Source of the DNA: Spirochaetaceae bacterium bin103
GTDB lineage: Bacteria > Spirochaetota > Spirochaetia > SZUA-6 > Bin103
Direction of reading: 5' to 3'
Assembly: GCA_002238925.1 (NCBI GenBank)
Contig: MPNH01000042.1
Span: 1 to 49,906, forward strand
DNA length: 49,906 nucleotides
The notes below the pieces were generated by a model, which saw nothing but the letters and a program-made list of their open reading frames with translations, made no database searches and was not told the origin of the DNA. The stretch's first letter is position 1. Every line of letters begins with the position of its first letter. Made by a program: the position numbers and the translations under genes. Shown here in pieces: positions 17,245 to 32,674 of the stretch.

Positions 17245-18078
17245 CTACTTCCTTCCTTTGCGGCGGGTGACGATGAACGCACTCGACGCTTTGCGCTTGC
17301 GGCGCGTCTTGGCACCCTTGGTCGGCCTGCCCCATGCGGACACCGGATGCCGGCCGCCGGAGCTCTTTCCCTCGCCGCCACCGTGCGGGTGATCGTGCGG
17401 GTTCATCGCCACGCCGCGCACCTTGGGACGGCGCCCAAGCCAACGCGCTCGCCCGGCTTTGCCAAGCGAAACATTCATGTGGTCCTGATTGCCTACTTCG
17501 CCGATCGATGCCGCGCACTCGTGGAATACCATCCGCACTTCGCCCGACGGCAGGCGCAGGGTGACGTAGTCTCCTTCGCGCGCCACCAACGTGGCGCTGC
17601 CGCCGGCGGAGCGGGCGATCTGCCCGCCGCGGCCGAGCGTAAGTTCCACGTTGTGGACCGCCATGCCGAGCGGGATGCGCTTCAGCGGCATCGTGTTGCC
17701 CACCTCAATGGGGGCGTTCGGCCCGCTTACCACGGGGTCCCCGACCGTCAGGCCGCGCGGCGCCAGTATGTATCGCTTGTCACCGTCGGCATACGATACC
17801 AGCGCCAGGTTGGCGGACCGGTTCGGGTCGTAGCTTACCGCCAAAACCTTGCCGGGCACACCGCTCTTGTCACGCCGAAAATCCACCACCCGGTACCGAC
17901 GCTTGTGACGGCCGCCGCGCCGCCGGACGCTGATTCTCCCGCCGGCACCGCGCCCGGCCCGGTTGCCCATCGGCTTGAGCAGCGACTTGACCGGCTTGTC
18001 GTCCTGCAGGTCGCTGAAGTCGAGCCCGGTCGCATAACGGCTGCCCGGGGTGATTGGCTTGTTTTTCTTCAGTGGCAC
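17245..18078 (-). CDS. rplB: 50S ribosomal protein L2
   Basis: A 277-residue L2, needed for subunit association and peptidyl transferase activity. The start is GTG at 18078, 5 bases after the rplW stop; the N-terminus reads (V)[17 protein letters not shown]. The 124 codons upstream in this frame are an rplW/rplD shadow. The C-terminal catalytic-site region [20 protein letters not shown] includes the conserved His. The length matches the family. Confidence 0.97.
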   Translation of the reverse strand: MPLKKNKPITPGSRYATGLDFSDLQDDKPVKSLLKPMGNRAGRGAGGRISVRRRGGRHKRRYRVVDFRRDKSGVPGKVLAVSYDPNRSANLALVSYADGDKRYILAPRGLTVGDPVVSGPNAPIEVGNTMPLKRIPLGMAVHNVELTLGRGGQIARSAGGSATLVAREGDYVTLRLPSGEVRMVFHECAASIGEVGNQDHMNVSLGKAGRARWLGRRPKVRGVAMNPHDHPHGGGEGKSSGGRHPVSAWGRPTKGAKTRRKRKASSAFIVTRRKGRK

Positions 18079-18083
18079 CGCGC

Positions 18084-18365
18084 TCAGGCTCCTTCGAATA
18101 TCTGGATGCTCTCGCCGGGAGCGAGCGTCACGATCGCCTTCTTCCAGCCGGATCGGTGGCCGGCGCGAAAGCGCAGGCGCTTCGGCTTGCGCGGGACCGT
18201 TATGATGTTGCACTTCACGGGATGTACGCCAAACGTGGTACGCACCGCCTCCGTGATCTGCAACTTGTTGGCGCGCGCATCCACCCGGAACGCATACTTC
18301 CTGGCACCGCGCTGCTCGTTGCTCTTTTCGGTGACGACCGGTGCGATGATGATGTCCGATCTCAT
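18084..18365 (-). CDS. rplW: 50S ribosomal protein L23
   Basis: A 93-residue L23 at the tunnel exit, docking site for trigger factor. It starts [40 protein letters not shown] and [19 protein letters not shown], cited as [14 protein letters not shown], mark the family. It overlaps rplD by 4 bases. Confidence 0.96.
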   Translation of the reverse strand: MRSDIIIAPVVTEKSNEQRGARKYAFRVDARANKLQITEAVRTTFGVHPVKCNIITVPRKPKRLRFRAGHRSGWKKAIVTLAPGESIQIFEGA

Positions 18366-19033
18366 GCTTCCTCCCCGTTGCCGCCGGCCTGCTCAGCCGC
18401 CGCTTCCCGCTGTTCTCCGAGCAGCTGCGCGAGCCGGTCGGCCGCGGCACGCGTAAGCAGGACGCGCTCTGCGTAGTACAGGTCGTGGGCCGTCACGGTG
18501 TGGCAGGCGCGCATCCGCAGCCAAGGGATGTTGCGGGCGGCGCGCACCAGCATGGGGGCGGGCGCATCGAGCAGCCATACACAGCGGGCGGCGCCCGTAA
18601 TCGGCTCCAGTTGGCGAGCCAGATCCCTGGTCTTGCCGCTGTCGGCGTCCAGTCCGTCGACCACCGTGATGCGCTGCTCGCGCGCCTTCTGGGTGAGAAT
18701 CGAACGCATTGCCGTTCGCTTTGCCTTGCGCGGCAGCCGATAACGGTAGCTGCGCGGCTTGGGACCGAAGATCACCCCGCCGCCGGTCCACAGCGGCGAC
18801 TTCACGTCGCCCGCGCGGGCGCGCCCGGTACCCTTCTGGCGCCACGGCTTGCGGTTGGTGCCGCGCACCTGGCCGCGACTCTTGGTGGACGCCGTTCCGA
18901 CCCGGCGGTTGGCGAGCTCGTTGCGAATGGCGTGGTAGATGGCGCCCTCGCTAACCTCGACGCCGAACACGCCGTCGGCCAGTTCCACCTCACCGCGGGC
19001 GCCGCCGCCAGCGCCGATCACCGGTACCGTCAC
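18362..19033 (-). CDS. rplD: 50S ribosomal protein L4
   Basis: A 223-residue L4, a tunnel protein and, in some bacteria, repressor of the S10 operon. The start is GTG at 19033 overlapping the rplC stop in GTGA; the 40 codons upstream are a shadow of rplC. The conserved loop [20 protein letters not shown] and [20 protein letters not shown] confirm the family. A short Ala/Glu tail ([14 protein letters not shown]) ends it. Confidence 0.95.
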   Translation of the reverse strand: MTVPVIGAGGGARGEVELADGVFGVEVSEGAIYHAIRNELANRRVGTASTKSRGQVRGTNRKPWRQKGTGRARAGDVKSPLWTGGGVIFGPKPRSYRYRLPRKAKRTAMRSILTQKAREQRITVVDGLDADSGKTRDLARQLEPITGAARCVWLLDAPAPMLVRAARNIPWLRMRACHTVTAHDLYYAERVLLTRAAADRLAQLLGEQREAAAEQAGGNGEEA

Positions 19034-19719
19034 GATGCCTCCCCGCTGGAACCGCCGGCCACGCCGGCCGCCAAGCTCACCGCCGCGCGGTTGCGGGTGC
19101 CACCCTTTTTGGCGTCGGTCACCAGCAACGTACCGCCGCGCGGCCCCGGACACGGTCCGCCGACCAGCAGCAGGTGGCGCTCGGCGTCGACGCCGTACAG
19201 GCGAAGGTTGTGCATGGTCGCGCTGGTGCCGCCCATCCGCCCGGCCATCTTCTTGCCCTTGACAACCCGGGATGGCGACGCGGACTGCCCGATCGAACCG
19301 GGCGCGCGGTGAAACTTGGACCCGTGCGACTTTCTGCCGCCATGGAACCCATGGCGCTTCATCACGCCCTGGAACCCCTTGCCCTTCGACGTACCCTGTA
19401 CGTCGACCAGCATGGCGCCGGCAAACAGCTCCACGCCGAGGGTGTCGCCCACCGACGGTGCCCCTTCGAAGTCGCGCACTTCCACGAGGTGCCGCACCGG
19501 GGCCATCCCGTCCGCGAACTGACCCGCATACGGCTTGGTCACCCGCTTGGGCCGCAACGGATCGGCGCCAAGCACCACAGCGGTATAGCCGTCGCGCTCG
19601 GGTGTGCGCACACCCACCACCACATTCGGATCGACCCGAATGACGGTCGCGGGCAACAGTGAGCCGTCGTCCGCGAACAGCTGCGTCATGCCCACCTTGC
19701 GTCCGATCAACGCCTTCAC
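19030..19719 (-). CDS. rplC: 50S ribosomal protein L3
   Basis: A 229-residue L3 that helps form the peptidyl transferase region. It starts [20 protein letters not shown]; the loop reaching the active site reads [20 protein letters not shown], and [20 protein letters not shown] precedes it. The last ~20 residues are a Gly/Ser/Ala tail. It overlaps rpsJ by 4 bases. Confidence 0.97.
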   Translation of the reverse strand: MKALIGRKVGMTQLFADDGSLLPATVIRVDPNVVVGVRTPERDGYTAVVLGADPLRPKRVTKPYAGQFADGMAPVRHLVEVRDFEGAPSVGDTLGVELFAGAMLVDVQGTSKGKGFQGVMKRHGFHGGRKSHGSKFHRAPGSIGQSASPSRVVKGKKMAGRMGGTSATMHNLRLYGVDAERHLLLVGGPCPGPRGGTLLVTDAKKGGTRNRAAVSLAAGVAGGSSGEAS

Positions 19720-20024
19720 TGCTTGATCTCCACGTCCACGCCGGCGGGAAGCTCCAGTTTCATCAGGGCATCCATGACCGCCGACGTGGGCTCGATAATG
19801 TCGATCAGACGCTTGTGGGTACGCATCTCGAACTGCTCGCGCGACTTCTTGTTTACATGCGGCGAACGCAGCACGGTGTAGCGGTTGGTACGCGTAGGCA
19901 ACGGAATCGGCCCGGAAACCTGCGAACCCGCCTTTTGCACCGTTTGCACAATCGCCTTGGAACTTTGGTCTATCAACTCCACATCGAAGCCGCGCAGACG
20001 CACCCGGATACGGTCAACTGCCAT
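19716..20024 (-). CDS. rpsJ: 30S ribosomal protein S10
   Basis: A 102-residue S10, also the NusE factor that joins NusB and NusG in coupled transcription and antitermination. The sequence [20 protein letters not shown], with [20 protein letters not shown] and [17 protein letters not shown], is standard. It is first in the S10 block and lies 27 bases after tuf with no visible promoter in that spacer. Confidence 0.97.
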   Translation of the reverse strand: MAVDRIRVRLRGFDVELIDQSSKAIVQTVQKAGSQVSGPIPLPTRTNRYTVLRSPHVNKKSREQFEMRTHKRLIDIIEPTSAVMDALMKLELPAGVDVEIKQ

Positions 20025-20051
20025 GACGGTGCCCTTTCAATCCTCGCCGCG

Positions 20052-21242
20052 CTACTCGACGATCTCGGTAACCGTGCCGGCGCCCACCGTGCGCCCGCCC
20101 TCGCGGATCGCGAAGCGGACACCCTGCTCGACGGCAATGGTGTTAATCAACTCAATGGTCAGATCCGTGGTATCGCCGGGCATCACCATCTCCTTTCCTT
20201 CCGGAAGGGTCACGGCGCCGGTGATGTCGGTGGTGCGGAAGTAGAACTGCGGCCGGTAGCCGGTAAAGAACGGCCGGCTGCGCCCGCCCTCCTCACGGGT
20301 CAGCGCGTACACGGTGGCCCTCATCTTCTTGTGCGGTGTAATCGAACCCGGCTTGGCGAGCACTTGGCCGCGCTCCACTTCCTTGCGATCCACGCCGCGC
20401 AGCAGAGCGCCGATGTTGTCGCCGGCCTCGCCCGAGTCGAGGATCTTGTTGAACATCTCGACGCCGGTAACCACGGTGGTGCGGGTATCGCGGATGCCCA
20501 CGATCTCCACGTTCTCGCCGGTCTTGATGGTGCCGCGATCAATGCGGCCGGTGACCACGGTGCCGCGTCCCAGAATCGAGAACACGTCCTCGATCGGCAT
20601 CAGAAACGGACGATCCACCTCGCGCTCGGGGAGCGGAATGTAGCTATCCATCGCTTCGAGCAGCTCCACCACGGTGCTGTTGGCGTCTTCGTCGCCGGGA
20701 TTCTCCAGCGCGCGCAGAGCGGTGCCCTTGATGATCGGAATTTCGTCGCCGGGGAAGTCGTACTCGTTGAGCGCGTCCTTGACCTCTTCCTCGACCAGCT
20801 CAAGCAACTCCTCGTCGTCGATCTGATCGGTCTTGTTGATGTAGACAACGATCGACGGCACCTGCACCTGGCGGGCGAGCAGGATGTGCTCGCGCGTCTG
20901 CGGCATGACCGAGTCGGGCGCCGATACCACCAGCACCGCGCCGTCCATCTGCGCCGCGCCGGTAATCATGTTCTTGATGTAGTCGGCGTGCCCGGGGCAG
21001 TCGACGTGGGCGTAGTGCCGGTTGTCGGTCTGATACTCGACATGACGCGTGTTGATGGTAATGCCGCGCGCCTTTTCCTCGGGGGCGTTGTCGATATCCT
21101 CGTACTTCATCAGCTTGTCCCCAAACTTGAGGTTGCAATGCTGAGTGATAGCCGCGGTCAGCGTGGTCTTGCCATGGTCGACATGACCGATGGTACCGAC
21201 GTTGACGTGCGGTTTGGTACGCTCGAACTTCTCTTTGGCCAT
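20052..21242 (-). CDS. tuf: Elongation factor Tu
   Basis: A 396-residue GTPase that brings aminoacyl-tRNA to the ribosome. The GTP-binding motifs are GHVDHGKT (residues 19-26), DCPGHADY near 81 and NKTD (136-139). The switch and beta-barrel domains are complete and the protein ends in [10 protein letters not shown]. The stretch [13 protein letters not shown] differs from the proteobacterial form and resembles spirochaete EF-Tu. AGGAGGAA lies ahead of the ATG. It is the only tuf copy in the window, placed between fusA and rpsJ. Confidence 0.98.
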   Translation of the reverse strand: MAKEKFERTKPHVNVGTIGHVDHGKTTLTAAITQHCNLKFGDKLMKYEDIDNAPEEKARGITINTRHVEYQTDNRHYAHVDCPGHADYIKNMITGAAQMDGAVLVVSAPDSVMPQTREHILLARQVQVPSIVVYINKTDQIDDEELLELVEEEVKDALNEYDFPGDEIPIIKGTALRALENPGDEDANSTVVELLEAMDSYIPLPEREVDRPFLMPIEDVFSILGRGTVVTGRIDRGTIKTGENVEIVGIRDTRTTVVTGVEMFNKILDSGEAGDNIGALLRGVDRKEVERGQVLAKPGSITPHKKMRATVYALTREEGGRSRPFFTGYRPQFYFRTTDITGAVTLPEGKEMVMPGDTTDLTIELINTIAVEQGVRFAIREGGRTVGAGTVTEIVE

Positions 21243-21297
21243 TTGCTGTTCCTCCTACTCTCCGTGTAGTCGATTTTGTTGCTGAGTTGCCATATTG

Positions 21298-23391
21298 CTA
21301 TGCGGTCGCCAGACGCCCGGAGGTTCCGGCAACCATTTCCGTCTGTACTGCCTTGGGAGCCGCCTCGTAGGCTCCGAACTGCATTGTGTGCGTGGCGCGG
21401 CCGCGGGTCATGGAGCGCAGATCGGTCACGTAACCGAACATCTTGCGCAGCGGAACCCGCGCCTTGACCGTACGGCCACCAAACACGTCTTCGATTCCCT
21501 GTATGTGGCCGGTGCGCGAACTGAGGTTGGAGATGACGTCCCCGAGATACTCCTCCGGGCAATGCACCTCCACCTCCATGATCGGTTCCAGCAGCCGCGG
21601 TCCAGCCTTGGCGACCCCCTGCCGGTACGCGATGCTGCCGGCGATCCGAAACGACTGATCGCTCGAATCCACCTCGTGATAGCTGCCGTCGAGGAGAATG
21701 GCGCGAAAGTCTACCATCGGGTAGCCGGCCAGCACGCCAACCTCCATCGCCTCCTCAATCCCGCGCTGCACCGCCGGAATATACTCTTTCGGAACGCGTC
21801 CGCCAGTAACCTTGCTTTCGAACAGGAATCCGGCTCCCGACGGCAGCGGTTCGAACTGCACCTCGACGTGCGCGTACTGTCCGTGACCGCCGGTCTGGCG
21901 CACGAACCGGGTCACCACCTCGGCGCTGCGGCTGATTGTCTCCCGGTACGCCACCTCCGGCATGCCGATGTTGGCCTCGACACCCCACTCGCGGGACAGG
22001 CGCGCCGTCAGCACCTCCAGGTGGAGCTCCCCCATGCCGGCCATGATGGTCTGCCCGGTCTCGTGATCGACCCGCACCTTGAACGTCGGATCTTCGTCGG
22101 AAAGCTTGGCGAGCGCCGCGCCGAGGCGGTCCGAGTCCTGCTTGGACTTCGGCTCGATGGCGATCGACACCACCGGCTCGGGAAATACCATCGACTCCAG
22201 AATGACCGGATGGTCCTGGCTGCACAGCGTGTCGCCGGTGGTGGTCTTGCGCAATCCGACCGCCGCCACGATCTCGCCAGTGCGTGCCGCGGGGATCTCC
22301 TCGCGGCGGTTGGCGTGCATACGCAGCAGACGGGTCACCCGCTCACGCCCGTCGGCTGACGAGTTGTACAGGTAGGAGCCGGCCTGCAGCACGCCCGAGT
22401 AGATGCGGAAGTAGGTGAGCCGGCCGACGTAGGGGTCGGTCACTACCTTGAAGGCCAGCGCGGACAGACTCTCGTCGTCGCGCGGGGCACGTTCAATGTA
22501 GTCGCCGGTGTTGGGCACGATACCGGTGACCGAAGGCTTTTCCGCCGGCGACGGCAAGTAGTCCACCACGCCGTCGAGCAGAAGCTGGACGCCCTTGTTC
22601 TTGAACGCGCTGCCGCACAGCACCGGGAACAGTTCTCCTGCCACGGTGTGCCGGCGCAGCGCCGCGCGCACCTGGGCGCTGTCGATCTCATCGCCCGACA
22701 GGTAGCGCTCCATCAACTCGTCATCGAGGTCGGCAAGCCGTTCCACCAGTTCGATCCGGGCCTGCCCGGCGCGGTCGCGCAACGCGGGCGGAATCTCCTC
22801 GGTGCGATAGGTGGTGCCGAGATCCACCTCCTCCCAGGTGATCTGGCGCATCTCCACCAGGTCGATCACACTGTTGAAGTCGGCGCCGGCGCCGGTCGGC
22901 AGCTGCACCGGGACGGCGTTGGCGCCGAGCTTGGCGTGCAGTTCGTCCACGCAAGCGGCAAAGTCGGCGCCGACGCGGTCCATCTTGTTGACGAAGACCA
23001 GCCGTGGAACGGCGTAGGTGTTGGCCTGCTTCCACACCGTTTCGCTCTGTGGCTCGACGCCGGCCACCGCGCAAAACACCGCCACCGCGCCGTCGAGCAC
23101 CCGCAGCGAGCGCTCCACCTCCACGGTGAAGTCGACGTGCCCGGGAGTGTCGATGATGTTCACCGCGTGCTCGCGCCAACTGCAGTAAGTGGCGGCGGCG
23201 GTGATCGTGATGCCGCGCTCCTTCTCAAGATCCATCCAGTCCATTTCGGCCTGGCCATCATGGACTTCACCAAGCTTGTGCTTGCGCCCCGTGTAGTACA
23301 GAATTCGCTCGGTGGTAGTGGTTTTGCCGGCGTCGATGTGAGCCATGATCCCGATGTTGCGGGTATGGCTCAGCCGGCGGTGGGATTCCAT
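21298..23391 (-). CDS. fusA: Elongation factor G
   Basis: A 697-residue translocation GTPase. The motifs are AHIDAGKT (17-24), the switch region [20 protein letters not shown] and [10 protein letters not shown]. Domains II to V follow, including [16 protein letters not shown] in domain IV and the C-terminal [19 protein letters not shown]. Spirochaetes often carry two EF-G subtypes, one for elongation and one for recycling. The position between rpsG and tuf and the complete domain set point to the elongation role, but the subtype needs a tree. It is 41 bases after rpsG and 55 bases before tuf. Confidence 0.97.
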   Translation of the reverse strand: MESHRRLSHTRNIGIMAHIDAGKTTTTERILYYTGRKHKLGEVHDGQAEMDWMDLEKERGITITAAATYCSWREHAVNIIDTPGHVDFTVEVERSLRVLDGAVAVFCAVAGVEPQSETVWKQANTYAVPRLVFVNKMDRVGADFAACVDELHAKLGANAVPVQLPTGAGADFNSVIDLVEMRQITWEEVDLGTTYRTEEIPPALRDRAGQARIELVERLADLDDELMERYLSGDEIDSAQVRAALRRHTVAGELFPVLCGSAFKNKGVQLLLDGVVDYLPSPAEKPSVTGIVPNTGDYIERAPRDDESLSALAFKVVTDPYVGRLTYFRIYSGVLQAGSYLYNSSADGRERVTRLLRMHANRREEIPAARTGEIVAAVGLRKTTTGDTLCSQDHPVILESMVFPEPVVSIAIEPKSKQDSDRLGAALAKLSDEDPTFKVRVDHETGQTIMAGMGELHLEVLTARLSREWGVEANIGMPEVAYRETISRSAEVVTRFVRQTGGHGQYAHVEVQFEPLPSGAGFLFESKVTGGRVPKEYIPAVQRGIEEAMEVGVLAGYPMVDFRAILLDGSYHEVDSSDQSFRIAGSIAYRQGVAKAGPRLLEPIMEVEVHCPEEYLGDVISNLSSRTGHIQGIEDVFGGRTVKARVPLRKMFGYVTDLRSMTRGRATHTMQFGAYEAAPKAVQTEMVAGTSGRLATA

Positions 23392-23432
23392 TGTTCTGCT
23401 TTCGTTCCGTTTTTCCAGCCCGTGACGGTGCC

Positions 23433-23903
23433 CTACCAGCGGTAGTGGGCGAACGCCTTGTTCGCCTCCGCCATCCGGTGCGTATCCTCTTTCTTCTTCA
23501 CGGCCGCCCCGGTCTCATTGAAGGCATCCATCAACTCCGCGCTCAGGCCCGCGGTCATTGCCCGCCCGCGCCGCTGCTTGGAGAACTGGATCAGCCAGCG
23601 GATTGCCAGCGCATCGCGGCGCGACTCGCGCACTTCGACCGGCACCTGGTAGGTGGAGCCGCCGACCCGCCGCGACTTCACTTCCAGCAACGGCTTGGCA
23701 TTCTCCACCGCCTTCAGAAACACCTCAAGCGGATCGCGGTTCATGCGCTTCTCGATGATGTCGAACGCGTCGTACAGCGCGCGTGTGGCGGTCGATCGCT
23801 TGCCGCGCGTCATCATTGCATTGATGAACCTGCCCGCGGTGACGTTGCGGTACTTGGGATCGATCGGATCGGGACGTTTCCTGGTGTTTCCGCGGCGTGG
23901 CAT
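23433..23903 (-). CDS. rpsG: 30S ribosomal protein S7
   Basis: A 156-residue S7 that nucleates assembly of the 30S head. It starts [20 protein letters not shown] at 23903; the in-frame codons upstream are a shadow of rps[21 protein letters not shown] and the C-terminal [15 protein letters not shown] mark the family. In E. coli S7 represses the str operon. The spacing to rpsL is 14 bases. Confidence 0.97.
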   Translation of the reverse strand: MPRRGNTRKRPDPIDPKYRNVTAGRFINAMMTRGKRSTATRALYDAFDIIEKRMNRDPLEVFLKAVENAKPLLEVKSRRVGGSTYQVPVEVRESRRDALAIRWLIQFSKQRRGRAMTAGLSAELMDAFNETGAAVKKKEDTHRMAEANKAFAHYRW

Positions 23904-23917
23904 CTCGCTTTCCTCCG

Positions 23918-24292
23918 CTATACCTTCGGCCGCTTGGTGCCGTATTTCGAACGCGCCTTGCGCCGGTCCTCGACGCCGAGCGTGTCCTTGGTGCCACGCA
24001 CCACGTGATACCTGACCCCGGCCAGATCCTTCACTCTGCCGCCGCGAATCAGCACCACCGAGTGCTCCTGCAAGGTGTGCCCGATTCCGGGAATGTAGGC
24101 GTTCACTTCGATATTGTTGGACAGGCGAACGCGTGCCACCTTGCGCAGCGCGGAATTCGGCTTGCGCGGCGTGATGGTGCGCACCTGGGTGCACACGCCG
24201 CGCTTCTGCGGACACGACTGCAGTGCCGGCGACTTCGACTTGTTGTAAGGCCGCTTGCGACCCTTGCGAATGAGCTGGTTGATCGTCGGCAT
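23918..24292 (-). CDS. rpsL: 30S ribosomal protein S12, Arg43 variant
   Basis: A 124-residue S12 of the decoding centre, starting [20 protein letters not shown] at 24292. The conserved loop reads [11 protein letters not shown], so residue 43 (with Met counted as 1) is Arg where most bacteria have Lys, and the second loop reads [12 protein letters not shown], with Lys88 kept but Ala at 91 instead of Pro. Lys43 to Arg is a classical streptomycin-resistance substitution. The gene is preceded by a ~190-nt leader and a TTGACC/TACCTT promoter, marking it as the first gene of a transcription unit even though rpoC is just upstream. Confidence 0.97.
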   Translation of the reverse strand: MPTINQLIRKGRKRPYNKSKSPALQSCPQKRGVCTQVRTITPRKPNSALRKVARVRLSNNIEVNAYIPGIGHTLQEHSVVLIRGGRVKDLAGVRYHVVRGTKDTLGVEDRRKARSKYGTKRPKV

Positions 24293-24484
24293 GTTTCGTA
24301 CCTCTCCCTTCCTCGTGCTCGGCGACACACACTATCCGCGGCGGCCGCGATATTCTCGCAACAGACCGCCTCACGCCCCTTTCGACGGGTTTCACTACCG
24401 TGACCGGGATGCCTGCCTGGTTTGGGCGAACAGGTGTGGCGACGGGGCACTGCCGCGCGACAAACAGCCTGCCGCGAAAGTGCG
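24293..24484 (-). other. Putative 5' leader of the rpsL transcript
   Basis: If transcription starts just downstream of the TACCTT box, the rpsL mRNA has about 190 untranslated bases, the longest leader in this cluster. It contains short inverted repeats (for example GGT..CAC/GTG..ACC around 24388-24405 on the plus strand, and a CCGCGG-centred stem near 24338-24350). No open frame with a ribosome site was seen. I recognise no riboswitch. Confidence 0.4.
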
Positions 24485-24490
24485 GCACTT

Positions 24491-24519
24491 AAGGTAGACG
24501 AGCGACACCGAAAGGTCAA
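24491..24519 (-). promoter_or_regulatory. Sigma-70-type promoter for rpsL-rpsG-fusA-tuf
   Basis: On the minus strand TTGACC (24514-24519) is followed, after exactly 17 bases, by TACCTT (24491-24496). It lies in the 280-base spacer between rpoC and rpsL, the largest spacer in the supercluster, where an independent str promoter is expected. Confidence 0.6.
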
Positions 24520-24572
24520 CCCCGACCGTCAGTATTCACCGCGCCGCCGGCGCATGCCCGCCTCGAGGCAAC

Positions 24573-28952
<4,380 letters not shown>

Positions 28953-28965
28953 GGGTTTCCTCCTG

Positions 28966-31900
28966 CTAGAACCGCGATGACTGGCGGCTGATCAGTTCCT
29001 CGTCGCGCTCTGTCAACGGGATCAGTTTGCCGCTTGAGTCGTAGATCGAAATGTCCAGCGTCAGCCCGCGCAGCTCCTGCACCAGCACGTTGAACGATTC
29101 CGGCACGCCCGACGGTTGAAAGGCCTCGCCCTTCACGATGCTCTCGTAGATCTTGGCGCGCCCGGTCATGTCGTCCGACTTGACGGTAAGCAACTCCTGC
29201 AGCGTATTGGCCGCGCCGTACGCCTCCAGCGCCCACACCTCCATTTCGCCGAGCCGCTGGCCGCCCGACTGCGCCTTGCCGCCGAGCGGTTGCTGGGTCA
29301 CCAGCGAATAGGGGCCGGTCGAACGCGCGTGCATCTTGTCGTCGACCAGGTGTAGAAGCTTCATCATGTAGATCACGCCGACGGTCACCTGGTTCTCGAA
29401 CGGCTGGCCCGTCAACCCGTCGTACAGGTCGATCTTCGAAGTCTCCGGCAGACCCGCCTTGCGCAGCTTGTCGGCGATCATGTCGTTGGTCGCCGACTGG
29501 AACACCGGAGTCGCGTACCACTCGTGCAGCCGCTCCGCGGCCCAGCCCAGTTCGGTCTCCATGATCTGGCCCAGGTTCATGCGCGACGGCACGCCGAGCG
29601 GGTTCAGCACGATGTCGATCGGGGTACCGTCGGCCATGTACGGCATGTCCTCTTCCGGCAGGATGCGGGCGATCACACCCTTGTTACCGTGCCGGCCGGC
29701 CATCTTGTCGCCCTCCTGCAGCTTGCGCTTGGTAGCGACCAGCACCTTAACCACCTCGTCCACGCCGGGGTTGAGCTCGTCGCCGTCGACCCGGCGCAGG
29801 CGCTGCACGTCGATGACGGTGCCCTCGACGCCGTGCGGCACGCGCAGCGACGTGTCGCGCACCTCCTTCGCCTTCTCACCGAAGATGGAGTTCAGCAGCT
29901 TGAACTCGGGCGTCGAATCGGTCTCGCTCTTCGGCGTCACCTTGCCGACCAGGATCGAGGATTCCGGCACGAAGGCGCCGATGCGCACGATGCCTTCCTC
30001 GTCGAGCTGGTCGAACGCGTTTTCGCTGGTATTGGGGATGTCGCAGGTGATTTTCTCGGGTCCGAGCTTGGTTTCCCGCACGTCGATCGAGAATTCCTTG
30101 ATGTGGATCGAGGTGAAGATGTCCTCCTTGATCACCTTCGAGGAGATCAGGATGGCATCCTCGTAGTTGTAGCCGTTCCACGGCATGAACGCGACCAGCA
30201 CGTTGCGGCCGAGCGCGAGCTCGCCCTGGAAGGTGGCGGGACCGTCGGCGAGCACGTCGCCGGCGGCGACCTTCTGCCCGACCTGCACGATCGGCTTCTG
30301 CGAGAAGCAGGTGTCCTGGTTGGTGCGCTGGTACTTGATCAGGTCGTAGATGTCCGCACCCGACTCGTAGCGCGAGGTGCCGGTGGAGCCACCGGTACCG
30401 TTGGCTCCCCCGCGCGCCGGCTTCACGTGCACTTCCTGGCTGGTCACGTGCACGACGGTGCCGGCGCGTTCGGCCAGCACCAGCACGCCGGAGTCGTACG
30501 CGGTCTTGCCCTCCATGCCGGTGCCCACGCGCGGCGGTTCGGGCCGTACCAGCGGTACCGCCTGGCGCTGCATGTTGGAGCCCATGAGGGCGCGGTTTGC
30601 GTCGTCGTGCTCCAGGAACGGAATCAACGACGCCGACACCGAGATGATCTGCTTCGGGGACACGTCCATGTACTGGATCGAGTCCGGGCCCGCGCTGATG
30701 TAGTCGCCGCCCTTGCGCACCGCCATCAGGTGATCGGGCAGCTTGCCGCCGGCGTCGACCGCCGCACCGGACTGTGCGATGAAGAACTTCTCCTCCTCAA
30801 TCGCGGACAGGTACTCGATGTTGCGGGTAACCGTGCCGTTCTCGACCTTGCGGTAGGGCGTCTCCAGGAACCCGTACTCGTTGACGGTGGTGTAGTTGGC
30901 GAGCGATACGATGAGCCCGATGTTGGGACCCTCGGGCGTCTCGATAGGACACATTCTCCCGTAGTGGGTGTAGTGCACGTCGCGCACCTCGAAGCCGGCG
31001 CGGTCGCGCGACAGGCCACCGGGGCCGAGCGCGTTGAGGCGCCGCTTGTGGGTGAGTTCGGCGAGCGGATTGACCTGGTCCATGAACTGCGAGAGCTGGC
31101 TGGAGCCGAAGAACTCCTTGATCGTGGCCACCACCGGCTTGATGGAGATCAGATCCTGCGGCCGGATGGTATCCGCCTCCTTCAGCGACATGCGCTCCTT
31201 GGCGATGCGCTCCATGCGGGTAAACGCCACCTTCAACTGGTTGGTGAGCAGCTCGCCGACCGAGCGTACGCGGCGGTTGCCGAGATGGTCGATGTCGTCG
31301 ATGTTGCCCTCGCCGATGTACACCCTCACCAGAAAGGTCATGGTGGCGATGATGTCGTCGGGAGTCAGCGTGTGGCTCTCCTTGGGCGCGGGGTAATCGA
31401 ACTTCTTGTTCAGCTTGTACCGCCCGACGCGGCCGAGATCGTAGCGCCGCGTAGAGAAGAACATGCTGTGCAGGTCCTTTTCGGCGCTGTCGACGGTGAT
31501 CGGCTCGCCCGGCTTGATGACCTGGTAGACGCGGCTGATCGCCTCTTCCTTTGACGGTTCGTCGCTGTCGCCGTCATCCCTGGTGGTCTGGACCTCCTCA
31601 CGCTCGAAGCAGTTCAGGATGATCTGGCTGTGCAGGGACTCGGGGTGGTCGAGGTCGATGATCTCTACCGTGTCGATGCCGGAGTGGAGCAGTTCCTCCA
31701 CGTCGTGCGGGTGGATCTTCTCGCCGGCGCCATACAGCTTCTTGCGCGCCCCACCGGCGCCGCGATACACCGCCCTGGCGAACACGGTACCGATCAGGGC
31801 ATCCTTGGTAGCCGTGCTGTCGTCGATTTCGATCGACTTGGTGCGGTAGAACAACTCGATGATCTTCTCGCGGGTGTCGAAGCCGAGCGCACGCAGGAAG

Positions 31901-32523
31901 ATGGTGGCCAGCAAACGCTTCTTGCGGTCGATCTTGGCGTAGATCAACTCCTTCTTCTGATCGATCTCGAACTCCAGCCAGGAGCCCCGGTAGGGAATGA
32001 TGCGGGAGGTATAGGCGCCCTTCTCATGCGAGAAGATCACGCCCGGGGAGCGGTGGATCTGGCTAACCACCACGCGCTCGGCGCCATTGATGATAAACGT
32101 GCCGCGCCCGGTCATGAGCGGGATGTCGCCCATGTAGATCTCTTTCTGACGGATCTCGCCAGTACCCCAGAACACCAGGTTGATCTTTGCCTTGATCGGA
32201 ATGACGAACGAGAGCCCCTTGTGCTTGCACTCCTGCTCGGTGAGCTTGATGCCGGACTCGTCGAGCGTGAAGCCGACGTATTCCAGCACCATGTCTCCAT
32301 TGGGGCTCTCTATGGGGAAGATCTCCTGGAAGACCTCCTCCAGCCCCTGCCGGTTCGGCGGGTTGCCCTCCGCGAGCGTCTCACGCTGGAGAAACCGCTC
32401 GTAGGAGGACAGCTGGATATCGACCAGATTGGGCATGGCAATGACATCGTCCCGCCCTCGACCAAGAAACGTGCGCGCGAGGTGCTGCGCATCGGACGCT
32501 CGGGGAGCAATCGTGGTGCTCAT
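28966..32523 (-). CDS. rpoB: RNA polymerase beta subunit, Asn at the 531 site
   Basis: A 1185-residue beta subunit. The rifampicin region reads [20 protein letters not shown] then [11 protein letters not shown]. Compared with E. coli, residue 531 is Asn (residue 497 here, codon AAC at 31033-31035), and 518, 522, 524 and 530 also differ. Further family landmarks are [51 protein letters not shown] and the C-terminal [18 protein letters not shown]. An Asn at 531 is reported in spirochaetes and explains natural rifampicin resistance there. It is 13 bases upstream of rpoC and 151 bases downstream of rplL. Confidence 0.98.
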   Translation of the reverse strand: MSTTIAPRASDAQHLARTFLGRGRDDVIAMPNLVDIQLSSYERFLQRETLAEGNPPNRQGLEEVFQEIFPIESPNGDMVLEYVGFTLDESGIKLTEQECKHKGLSFVIPIKAKINLVFWGTGEIRQKEIYMGDIPLMTGRGTFIINGAERVVVSQIHRSPGVIFSHEKGAYTSRIIPYRGSWLEFEIDQKKELIYAKIDRKKRLLATIFLRALGFDTREKIIELFYRTKSIEIDDSTATKDALIGTVFARAVYRGAGGARKKLYGAGEKIHPHDVEELLHSGIDTVEIIDLDHPESLHSQIILNCFEREEVQTTRDDGDSDEPSKEEAISRVYQVIKPGEPITVDSAEKDLHSMFFSTRRYDLGRVGRYKLNKKFDYPAPKESHTLTPDDIIATMTFLVRVYIGEGNIDDIDHLGNRRVRSVGELLTNQLKVAFTRMERIAKERMSLKEADTIRPQDLISIKPVVATIKEFFGSSQLSQFMDQVNPLAELTHKRRLNALGPGGLSRDRAGFEVRDVHYTHYGRMCPIETPEGPNIGLIVSLANYTTVNEYGFLETPYRKVENGTVTRNIEYLSAIEEEKFFIAQSGAAVDAGGKLPDHLMAVRKGGDYISAGPDSIQYMDVSPKQIISVSASLIPFLEHDDANRALMGSNMQRQAVPLVRPEPPRVGTGMEGKTAYDSGVLVLAERAGTVVHVTSQEVHVKPARGGANGTGGSTGTSRYESGADIYDLIKYQRTNQDTCFSQKPIVQVGQKVAAGDVLADGPATFQGELALGRNVLVAFMPWNGYNYEDAILISSKVIKEDIFTSIHIKEFSIDVRETKLGPEKITCDIPNTSENAFDQLDEEGIVRIGAFVPESSILVGKVTPKSETDSTPEFKLLNSIFGEKAKEVRDTSLRVPHGVEGTVIDVQRLRRVDGDELNPGVDEVVKVLVATKRKLQEGDKMAGRHGNKGVIARILPEEDMPYMADGTPIDIVLNPLGVPSRMNLGQIMETELGWAAERLHEWYATPVFQSATNDMIADKLRKAGLPETSKIDLYDGLTGQPFENQVTVGVIYMMKLLHLVDDKMHARSTGPYSLVTQQPLGGKAQSGGQRLGEMEVWALEAYGAANTLQELLTVKSDDMTGRAKIYESIVKGEAFQPSGVPESFNVLVQELRGLTLDISIYDSSGKLIPLTERDEELISRQSSRF

Positions 32524-32624
32524 ATGACTCCTGGAGACCGGTTACCGGCTACGCCCGTCGCCCGGGCGCACCGATACCGCAAGAAGCCGCGCACGCGGTA
32601 CGCACGCGGTTGGGGGGCGCGGAT

Positions 32625-32645
32625 CCGGCGGCGCATCGCCGCCGG
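32625..32645 (-). terminator. Perfect hairpin between rplL and rpoB (possible attenuator)
   Basis: CCGGCGGCG, the loop ATG on the minus strand, then CGCCGCCGG: a perfect 9-bp GC stem in the 151-base rplL-rpoB spacer. No T-run follows, so full termination is unlikely. In other bacteria a partial terminator or processing site at this spot lowers rpoB relative to ribosomal proteins. Nearby, GCACGCGGT is repeated at 32591 and 32602. Confidence 0.4.
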
Positions 32646-32674
32646 GACAGGCTACTGATGCGGAGCAGAGACGT

